Assembly: GCA_001931875.2 (NCBI GenBank)
Contig: MSJH02000185.1
Span: 1 to 15,118 of the forward strand
Length of the DNA: 15,118 nucleotides
From: Byssochlamys sp. IMV 00236
Taxonomy: Eukaryota; Ascomycota; Eurotiomycetes; Eurotiales; Thermoascaceae
Reading direction: 5' to 3'
This document shows positions 7,576 through 15,118 of this stretch, in pieces. A program made the translations under genes and the position numbers. The notes under the pieces were generated by a model that did not search any database, was not told the origin of the DNA, and worked only from the letters and a program-made list of their open reading frames with translations. Position 1 is the first letter of the stretch. The number at the start of each line of letters is the position of its first letter.

Positions 7576-8079
7576 GGTCATGATGAATATATTGAATATG
7601 GTGCTTCGGAAGCAGGAAAATTGTACGATGGTGACGAAGGAACAAAGAGAATGGAAGAAGGGTCTAAAAAGCTACCCAAGTGTCTGAAGGATATGTTGGA
7701 CCACTTATTACTCAAAAAAGATGATAGATTAAGGATATAAACAACTGGATTTATTCATTCTGGCCTTGAATCATATTTTATGACGGCAGATCGCCCTGTT
7801 AAATATGCGACAAGGATAATCAAATCAAGGAGAATCCATATTTCCAATGATATTTCCGGCTTTGATTCAACCATTTTACCTGCTATCTGTTCTGCTTGGA
7901 TTGCTAAAGAAGTTGTTAAAAAAGTACAAGATGTATTGCATGAACCCGTTGAATGCGATAATACTGAAGACTCGAGTTGGTTAGATGACTACTGGGATGA
8001 CGGAAAAATTAACGCTATTATACCAGAAACATCAACATCAAGTGATCTTCGTGGTGGAAAGAAGATCAAAAGAACATGA
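7544..8079 (+). pseudogene. Truncated Mucorales-family protein fragment with in-frame stop (right copy)
   Basis: Mirror of 7040-7575, with TAA at 7738-7740 and terminal TGA at 8077-8079. It differs from the left copy only in the unmirrored centre. Here the frame enters through CDMIFYENRIGHDEY, whereas the left copy enters through FDFHKKSYRIGHDEY. The right-hand version looks a little more like what precedes the E-Y-G motif in the family, which weakly suggests that this side continues into native sequence. Confidence 0.65.
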
Positions 8080-8280
8080 TCAATATGAATGAAAATTCTT
8101 AATAAATAAATAGTAAATAGGAGTGAGAATCCTCTTTATAGTTTGAAGTAAGAATGGTTTATTGTCTTATTTTCTGGAAATTGATTATTGGATTGTCGAC
8201 GCAAATTGCTCTGTTGTAGTACTTAATAGTATCAAACCAAGGTATCTCCTCAGTTCATCAACAATAGCAGTAAATCGGAC
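8080..8280. other. Host flank between pseudogene and LINE (right copy)
   Basis: Mirror of 6839-7039. AATAAATAAATAG (about 8100-8112) lies about 20 bp after the pseudogene stop and could be its polyadenylation signal. The 67-codon + strand frame starting at 8162 crosses from flank into the LINE tail and is taken as chance. Confidence 0.4.
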
Positions 8281-8293
8281 ATGTTCCATCTCA
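8281..8293 (-). repeat. 3' target-site duplication of the LINE (right copy)
   Basis: ATGTTCCATCTCA on the + strand, the mirror of 6826-6838; its partner is 9690-9702. Confidence 0.8.
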
Positions 8294-9689
8294 TTTTGTT
8301 TGTTTGTATGGCAGCAAGCTCTGTTTTATTGTTTTAAATCCTTTAGACGTCATGATGAGAGGTAAAAAAGATTGTGAAAAAAGGACTAGTCTAAATAAAT
8401 GTGGCTGGGAATCAGACAGATCAGAATCTTTGTCTAGGTCGAGTTCAGCGGAGAGTTTGGTAACTAGGAGAGTGGCAGTGGAAATGATAGAAGGAGGAGA
8501 GAAAGGAACGTTGTCAAAGACAAAACGTCAGTGAGCAGATCAGAGGGCCTGCAAGGTGCAGCCTACAATCTAAGCAGTGGATAGAGCGGTGGATAGAGCG
8601 GTGGATAGGTCGGGAAGAGTGTCGAGAGTAGTACGGTCGATGGTCTTGTTGAGCAACATCAATTATCGTAGAAGCAGGATGGAAGGAGTCTGGTAAGAGG
8701 GATTGATGAATGTGGTGAGCATGGTAGACCAGACTTGAAAGCGAGTGTGACAGAGAAAAAGGAAGTGATCGAGGTTATCGATTGATGAAGGTTGGTCAGG
8801 AAGACAGTGAGGACATATATTAGTGAAGACGATATGAGGAATACGCTTGTTGAGGATGAAGCGAGTAGTGATGGCGCGGTGCAGGACTCGAAACTAAATA
8901 TTGCGGGCGGTAAGGAGGATTTGAAGAGCCCAGAATGTTTTCAAGTTAGGTTGAAAATAGAGACGATGAGTAGTGGATTTGGTGGAAGGCTCACCCAGAA
9001 CAAGAGCTTTGTAGACTTTGATGAGAGACATGGTACAAATCATGGACAGGTGTGCTTGAGAGGGAGGAAGGACGATGAGAGAATCGCGAAAAGCATCTAG
9101 AGCGGTAAGGGGGGAAGAAGAAGGGAAGTAGTTTTCGGCAATAATGATAGGAAGAATACCCGGTGTGACAATAAAGTGAGCATTGACGAAAGGCTGGAAG
9201 ATGGGTTGGTTGTTACGAAGCAAGCGAAGGATTCTTTTTTTTTGACCATAATTGGTCGAGAAAAGATTTCGTTGGGGAGACGAAATTAAAGACGATGGGT
9301 TGTAACATCGTATAGGAAGAGATTATGGCTAATAAGGGCCTAAGCGATTGGAGATCAATTGAGCACGGTAGGTGGAGGAATAAAAGAGGAGCTTAAAGGA
9401 TGAAGAGTAGATAGAGTATGACATAAGAGGGCATAAAGGAGAAGATGTAGACATAAGGAAGCAGATATATGGCAGAAATCAAAGGTGCAGGGAAGAGCAT
9501 CCACAGCGGAAAAAAGGTTACGAAAGAAAGGGGCGATATTGAAAGGTAGATAAGGTCGACAATGAGGGAAGAGAAGTGAAAAAAGATAATTGAGGGAAGG
9601 AAGATGTGGACAGGAAATAGTCTACAGCAAAGCGAAGGACTGGAAGGGAAGAGAATCGAGAAGTGGAGGAATTTTGTCGGTGAAGAAGA
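8294..9689 (-). mobile_element. 5'-truncated, decayed LINE retrotransposon (right copy)
   Basis: Exact mirror of 5430-6825 on the - strand: A-rich tail next to the 3' duplication, zinc-binding C-x2-C-x12-H-x4-C motif around 8750-8815, the A9 frameshift at 9235-9243 and the same stops. The GA-rich + strand frames over this interval (such as 8304-8534 and 8792-9100) are antisense shadows. Because the two copies share every inactivating change, this is one insertion seen twice, not two insertions. Confidence 0.82.
8573..8608 (-). repeat. 12-bp tandem repeat inside the LINE (right copy)
   Basis: Mirror of 6511-6546: three AGCGGTGGATAG-type units, one with a single change. Confidence 0.85.
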
Positions 9690-9702
9690 ATGTTCCATCT
9701 CA
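9690..9702 (-). repeat. 5' target-site duplication of the LINE (right copy)
   Basis: ATGTTCCATCTCA on the + strand, identical to 8281-8293. Confidence 0.8.
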
Positions 9703-10413
9703 CAGTTTGAGTGCACTAAAAAAAACTCTTGATTGGTCAGGTAGAGATTTTGAATTTTAAACGCAAACCACTGTAGGCAAAAAAGTGCATGTGGATATCG
9801 AAGTAATATATGTTTATAATTAGTAGATCTAGTTAGAAGTCCTTTTTTTTTTATTGCTTTTGTGATGTGTATATTGATGGTCAAACATTTTTACTGTATT
9901 GTTTTCAAAATCTAAAAATGGAAAGAGGCACAAGACAATGTGTCAACACATCAGACCAACAGAACGAAAACGGAGCAATATGAAGCGTGAAGTTTATGTA
10001 ATAAAAGTAATTTGCAATGAATTTCGAAATGTAAAGGGCAAGTGTTTGTCTTTATCCGATGATTGAAGGAACTATTTCATCCGTTAGCGAGAGCGTTTGT
10101 GTGTGTGTATGACATTTATTTTTAGAACTCGCATGATGTTCACTTTTGAAAGAGTGCGACACCAATTCTACGGGTGCGACTTTACTTTCCGGATACCCCT
10201 TCCAAGAGTAACTTCAGATAGGATAAACTATAGTTTATTTTTTCACAAATAGGAAAGCATTAGTAGTACTAGAGAATATCATGCCACTACCCTCTTTAAA
10301 AGTAATTCTGGTAAAATGCAGGTTTAGCAATAGATTTATTTTTATGAATATAAACAGAGCGAATATGAAAAAAAAAAGTTGTACAGAATAATAAAAAAGA
10401 TAGATGCGTTATT
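9703..10413. other. Gene-poor region (right copy)
   Basis: Mirror of 4706-5416. It holds the 16-bp palindrome (10223-10238), the GTCGCAC words read as GTGCGAC on the + strand, and the perilipin-like gene's polyadenylation signal (10335-10340). No gene recognised. Confidence 0.5.
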
Positions 10414-11559
10414 TTATGCTTTTGTACTGACAAGACCAAGAGTTGACTTTACTTCTCGTACGACCTTGTTATTTAAGCTGTATTCACGAATTTGTTCTTG
10501 TAAGCCATGGATGGTGTTTTTAAACAATGGAAAGATCTGAGTCTGGTTTACGTGTAGGATATTTGTTGCCTTTTGTAATGGAGCGACATCAGATTTTAAC
10601 ATTTCAGTGCGAACGATTTCGTATTCATTAGAAGCAAAATGAACCAAAGGTTGAACGAGCCAAGGCAGATTATCCATGACATGTTTTTCTTTAGCATAGT
10701 TGGCAGCAGAATCAATACGTTTAATCACATCGACGGTAAGCTCATGAAGACGTTGGTTAGCCTTATGTTGAGTTGTAGTATAGCCATCCTTGAGTGAGTT
10801 TACAAAGTCTTGTAAGCGAGTGTTTGCCTTTTGAATAGAGTGGAGAGCTTCCTGAAGGAATTGACTTGTTTCCGCCAAGCGAGACAAGTCGGATTTTGCA
10901 CGGTACGCCAAGCGGTCCTTCACTTCATTGGCTAATGATTTTTTACCATTCTCTGATCGCATAGTTGCGTCATTTTTTTCCTTGGGGAGATACTTATTGA
11001 CCAACTGTTCGACGCTTTCACTGGTGTAAGTAACAATACGCCCCTTGACATCTTTATAGACTTTTTGAGGGCTTGACAACATTACACTGGGAGGAAGTTT
11101 AGATTCAACCAAATCAAGTGATTTACAACCAAATTCGTCAGCCTTCTTTAAATGACCTCTGTATCTCTCAGCATATGGGGAAGCAATGTTGGCAGCTAAC
11201 TTGGCAGTAGCTTCAGCCTGATTCATAGCGAATCGACTGATCATGTGTTGATTGGCAATTTCTTGTACCTTGGCTGTGCTATCACGAATCAAAGGAATGG
11301 CAAAGAGTCGTGAAAAGAATGCAAAGTTATTTTCTACTGGCTTATTGGCTTCGCTTGTGGTAACGACAAAATTGTCTTTTTTTTAGGAGAATTTTTTAGT
11401 AAATGATTGCTATGCAACAATTGTACATTTCTTACCAGGTGCATGAACTTCTCTATCCAATACTTCAAGTGGATTATCTGTCGGAATGGATTCTGTAACT
11501 TGATCAAATTCCTCTTTGCTAGAGATCTTCTTGTGAAGTGGGTTGTGCTTCTTTGTCAT
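10414..11559 (-). CDS. Perilipin-like lipid-droplet protein (right copy)
   Basis: Exons 11559-11436 and 11375-10414 on the - strand; 361 residues identical to the left copy. The intron (11435-11376) has the same GTAAGA donor. Its TATA box is at 11619-11626. Family evidence is as for the left copy: an Ala-Asp-Glu-Phe-Gly-Cys-Lys-Ser-Leu-Asp segment leading to Glu-Ser-Lys-Leu-Pro, plus amphipathic helical sequence to the C-terminus. Confidence 0.82.
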
Positions 11560-11984
11560 TGTTAGAAATGTGGAAAAAAGTGTTATAAAAAGCGGTTGAT
11601 ATTGTGTAAAATGCCTTGTTTATATATCTTCAAGAACATTGCTTGTGTCCGACTGAGATTAAATCAATAGTTGACATGTGAAGATTGTAACCCTGTAAGA
11701 TTGACCTTGGTATTTTTTTTATATAGGACATTTCCATTAAAAAAGGCTTTATTTCTTAATACTAACATCACTATAGTAACTTTATTTCTTTAGATCGGTA
11801 CCATGTTACATGCCATGGCAACGGCCTCCCTCTCTGTAAAGATATCTTTACATGTAAATGAACAATGACAGACGTCAGAACTTCCGAAATCGGAAACTGT
11901 TTTTCTAGATTATTTTTCTATTTATTTTTCATAAAATGTAAATTACTTTTTTCATCATCATCATATCATCTTATTTGTACAAAG
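11560..11984. other. Intergenic region between perilipin-like and dehydrogenase genes (right copy)
   Basis: Mirror of 3135-3559. Contains the TATA box (11619-11626), the 18-bp palindrome (11835-11852), the TTCCGAAATCGGAA inverted repeat (11882-11895) and the dehydrogenase polyadenylation signal (11921-11926). Confidence 0.6.
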
Positions 11985-13431
11985 TTAGTGTGAATCATTC
12001 ATAATCACAACTTTAATTGTCCCTTGTCTTCCTTCCTTGACATGTTTAAAGGCTTCAAGTGCGTCTTTGAATTGGTATCTATGTGTGATTAGGCGTTTTA
12101 AATCAATCTTGCCTGAACTAAGCATCTCAATAGCTGTCGGATATGTCTATATATGTCCATTCGTTAGATACGGAAAGATACGCTTCAACGCATATTTATA
12201 CTATACTTACATGGCAATATCTCATCACACCTTTCACATCCACTTCTCTTGCAGAAACATCAGCGACTGAAATGGATTGCACTGAGGCACCCATACCAAC
12301 GAGAACAATACATCCACTATTTTTAACAAGCTATTCACACACAAAGAAGGTTATACAAAAAAAATTGAGTTGCATAATCCACTTGGTCTTACATAAACAG
12401 CCATCTGAACACAAATCTCGGCTCCTGTACAATCAAATACAATATTTACAGGCTTAAATCCAGAATTTATGATTTTCTCAGCTTCTTCCTTTGCAAAGTC
12501 ATTACTATCTTGGTCTACTCTACGCGCTCCAGTCAAATGAATTGCTTCATCTGCACAATATTCCTTGGCAAAAGCCAATCGAGTAGGGTCTCTGTCTGGT
12601 CAAAAAGATTATTTACAGGTTTTTCCCCCCTTTTTTTTTACACAACATACCTGCAATAGTTACATGTGTTGCACCTGCTGCTTTAGCTGCAGCAGCGGTT
12701 AAAAGCCCAACTGGTCCAGCACCAAACACAAAGACCCTATCACCTATTTTAACGTCACCTCTGCGAGAAGCATGAATGCCAACGGATAACGGCTCAATGA
12801 GAGCACCTTCTTCCAGTGTTACATGATCGGGCAGCCTAAAAAAGTCAATTTCTGGTCAACGTAAAAGTATATATATATATATATATATCTTACTTGTAAC
12901 AAAAGTCGGCTGCATGCTTGTAGTAATTGCAGAGTGTACCATCATAAGGTGGGGTAGCAGCAAATGCCATATCAGGACAAAGGTTATATTTACCCAGCTT
13001 GCACATATCACACTTTCGGCAAGGAACACCAGGTTCTAACGCCACGCGGTCTCCCACTTTGAGTGAGGTAACATCAGGTCCAACAGATACAATGACACCG
13101 GCTGATTCATGGCCCAAAACCATGGGCTCTTCAACCACAAAGTGACCGATACGGCCGTGTGTCCAGTAATGAACATCAGAACCACAGATACCAGTTGCTC
13201 TCACGTTGACAATCACCTCTGTATATACATGTCAGCATATAAAATACACCTCTTCTTTTCTTACCTCCTGGTCCTGCAGTTGGGATTGGCCTTGGTTCCT
13301 ACAGGGAGAGAAGCAAATAGTAAGCTTGTGCATTGTTTACAAGACTAAAAAAATGTATCCCTTACAAAAGTGATCTCGTTAATCTTTTGAAGAACAAATG
13401 AAGTGTTTTCTTTAAATTGTTCGGTTGACAT
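11985..13431 (-). CDS. Zinc-dependent polyol (sorbitol/xylitol-type) dehydrogenase (right copy)
   Basis: Exons on the - strand are 13431-13366, 13298-13265, 13218-12894, 12835-12651, 12595-12393, 12330-12211 and 12146-11985. They join to the same 364 residues as the left copy, with the zinc ligands, GAGPVG loop and Asp near 204 intact. The (AT)10 tract of intron 3 is at 12869-12888, and the TATA box is at 13479-13486. Confidence 0.93.
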
Positions 13432-14140
13432 GGCTACAAAAATGAATTAAAGGAAAATAATGTGTGGAAAAAGTTGCTCTTTTATAGCCTTCCGGAATAT
13501 TATTCCTCTTTTGGAATAAAACGTCGCTTTTACTCCATTTAGTTTTAATCCCAGTACACGATTCCGTTTTATGATGGCAACTCTGAGATCGAAATTTGTT
13601 AAGGTAAACTTTTATGCATTTAAAGAGAGATCTGGGTGGCGGGATCAGTCCAGCGTAAAATACTACTTTTTCCGTATTTTGCCATTATTTGAGATAAATG
13701 AAACAGACGAACCATAGTCATGAGCCTGTATTCATTCCGTTACAGGCAGATATTTTTTTAATAAACAATACAAAGTCGAGCTTATGTCTAGTAAACGTGT
13801 ACAGATAGAAGAAGAAAGAAAGAGAAATAGGAGTGCTTTGGTTATCAATTTATCTTGTTTTCAATCAAGTCTAAACAATGTACAAAAGGGCAAAGGGTTT
13901 GGGGTATTTCTATTTTTTATTTTTCCGTTGCATAAGAGTGTTTTATATTTTGAAACCATCAATGATCATTTCTTCATTCTTTTCAAGAGTTGTCCCTTTG
14001 AACGGACTTGGAAGTTACTATACATACCGTTTTAACAGATTTTTGGCCATCTTTGGACATAAACCTTCATGATACCGTGTCAACACTATTCCCCCTCATT
14101 TTATGCAGCTTAACGCCTTTATAATCACTCAACACAAAAG
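13432..14140. other. Divergent intergenic region, dehydrogenase / RRM (right copy)
   Basis: Mirror of 979-1687. It holds the dehydrogenase leader and TATA box, and upstream sequence of the RRM gene ending at the leader exon (...AACACAAAAG, 14131-14140). Open frames at 13784-14035 and 13878-14072 overlap each other, lack any recognised motif and are not called. Confidence 0.55.
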
Positions 14141-14277
14141 GTATGTCCAAAACAAATCAAAAACAGTGCCAATGAGTCCGAGCCCATTTTGGGTGATGAC
14201 GCAATTTTCATGATAGTGTGGCTTTTTAATTTGGGAAATAACATTTTTTTAGCTCTTTTTCTTTTTGTTTCTCACAG
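14141..14277 (+). other. 5' UTR intron of the RRM gene (right copy)
   Basis: GTATGT donor at 14141 and TTTCTCACAG acceptor ending at 14277, one base before the ATG at 14279. Mirror of 842-978. Confidence 0.65.
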
Positions 14278-14278
14278 A

Positions 14279-15078
14279 ATGAGTGAATTATCACCTCCAT
14301 CTAGCAAAATGGCCGATGACTATCCACCTCCTCCTCCTCCTGCAAACAATGGTGTTCCACCACCTTCGTCATCATCTTCATCTGTAGGCCGTCGAGAACG
14401 ATCACCTGGTCGTGATCGTTCCTTGTCACCACGCCGTCGTTCTCCTTCTGCTGGTGGCCGATACTATGACGACAGACGCTCATACCGTGATGATGACAGG
14501 TACCACAGAGATCGATACGATTATCCTCGTCGCGATTACTACCACCGAGACGATCGCTACGACCGAGACCGCTACGACCGAGACCGTTATGACCACAGAG
14601 ACAGATATGATCGATATGATCATCGCTATGAGCACAGAGACCGCTATGAACGCTACGACGACAGAAGAGGAAGATATCCTCCTAAAGCAAGAGCAAGAAG
14701 ACCTGTTGAACGAGGAACAGAACAGGATAGAAAGTCATCAACTACTATTTACGCAGGAAACCTTCCCTACGATTTCATTGAACGAGACGTAAGATGATAT
14801 ATGTAGATGTAAGAAGGAGTTCTGATTAGGGTCATAGGTTGCCACCATGTTTGAACGCTATGGTCGTTTGAAGTCAGTAACTGTTCCAATGGACACTGTA
14901 ACCAATAAGAACAAAGGGTACGCCAAAAAGAGAGAGAGAAAACAAAAGAGTGCGTGTGACACTAATGTGTGATATGATAGCTTTGCCTTTATTGAATTTG
15001 AGGATCGTCGTGATGCTGAAGACGCATTTGAAAAATTTGATGGTTTCAGCGTCGAAGGCCGTCGTTTAAGACTTGACT

Positions 15079-15083
<5 letters not shown>
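14279..15083 (+). CDS. RRM RNA-binding protein with RS/RDRY-rich N-terminus, 3' end truncated (right copy)
   Basis: Coding exons 14279-14788, 14838-14917 and 14981-15083. This copy is easier to read because it is on the + strand: donors GTAAGA (14789) and GTACGC (14918), acceptors at 14837 and 14980, and a CACTAAT branch site (14959-14965). The RRM is complete in its RNP2 and RNP1 motifs and ends in RLRLDW at 15080, where poly-A starts one base later. The G|GTAAAA at 15079-15085 could equally be the donor of a further intron, so the TAA stop at 15081-15083 is doubtful. Confidence 0.85.

Positions 15084-15118
<35 letters not shown>
15082..15118. repeat. Terminal poly-A tract (37 nt)
   Basis: Thirty-seven A close the window, the exact mirror of the opening poly-T. 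It follows CDS without a 3' UTR or polyadenylation signal, so it is unlikely to be a natural mRNA tail copied into the genome. Confidence 0.9.

Larger units (their letters stand above)
7576..15118 (-). repeat. Right arm of window-scale inverted repeat
   Basis: This is the reverse complement of 1-7543 and carries the same genes in opposite orientation. It adds no independent sequence beyond its contribution to the centre. The right-arm entries below give mirrored coordinates so the annotation is complete, but counts of genes or elements from this window should be halved. Confidence 0.97.

Noticed and set aside
7040..8079. Two separate head-to-head genes with a bidirectional promoter at the axis
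   Set aside because: The centre is inside the coding frame of both copies, with no leader, TATA box or start codon of its own. It is one truncated gene mirrored.
8304..9100. Charged + strand open frames of 76 and 102 codons (8304-8534, 8792-9100) and their mirrors
   Set aside because: They run antisense to the LINE coding strand, which has the RVT zinc-binding motif, and have no recognisable domain of their own.
5430..9689. Two LINE copies forming a composite or inverted-repeat transposon
   Set aside because: Both copies share every stop, the frameshift and the target-site duplication, and the symmetry extends far beyond them to the window ends. It is one insertion duplicated with its flanks.
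1..15118. tRNA, rRNA or self-splicing intron
   Set aside because: No stretch showed the conserved tRNA box motifs or rRNA-like sequence on either strand by eye. A covariance-model scan was not possible here.

Overview
The window is one long inverted palindrome. Position i on the + strand is complementary to position 15119-i, from the terminal homopolymers (37 T at 1-37, 37 A at 15082-15118) in to base 7543 on the left and 7576 on the right. Only the central 32 bases (7544-7575) are not mirrored. Every gene therefore occurs twice, head to head about the centre. The unique information content is about 7.6 kb.

The DNA is from a fungus, most likely Mucoromycota (Mucorales). Genes carry several short (about 45-70 bp) GT-AG introns with CTAAC/CTGAC-like branch sites. 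TATA boxes lie 55-65 bp before the start codons and AATAAA signals lie after the stops. The proteins include a fungal-type polyol dehydrogenase and a perilipin-like lipid-droplet protein. The central gene fragment resembles, from memory, a large family of uncharacterised Mucorales proteins. No prokaryotic features are present.

Layout of the left arm, with the right arm as its exact mirror: poly-T; an RRM RNA-binding protein with an RS/RDRY-rich N-terminus (36-840, - strand, three coding exons plus a 5' UTR intron); a divergent intergenic region; a zinc-dependent sorbitol/xylitol-type dehydrogenase (1688-3134, + strand, seven exons, 364 aa); an intergenic region with palindromes and a TATA box; a perilipin-like gene (3560-4705, + strand, two exons, 361 aa); about 0.7 kb without a recognisable gene; a 5'-truncated, decayed LINE retrotransposon (5430-6825, + strand) flanked by a 13-bp target-site duplication; about 200 bp of flank; and a truncated, stop-interrupted copy of the Mucorales family (7040 to the centre, - strand).

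The genes do not form an operon or a pathway. This is ordinary fungal genome sequence, in which polyol metabolism and lipid storage happen to be neighbours. The striking feature is the architecture. Perfect arm identity even through a dead retrotransposon, a 32-nt asymmetric centre and pure A/T tails cutting into a gene point first to a fold-back (hairpin) sequencing, amplification or assembly product. A very recent palindromic duplication or amplicon is the alternative. I see no convincing new biological system. The most informative biology is the LINE insertion and its decay, and the broken family gene at the axis.
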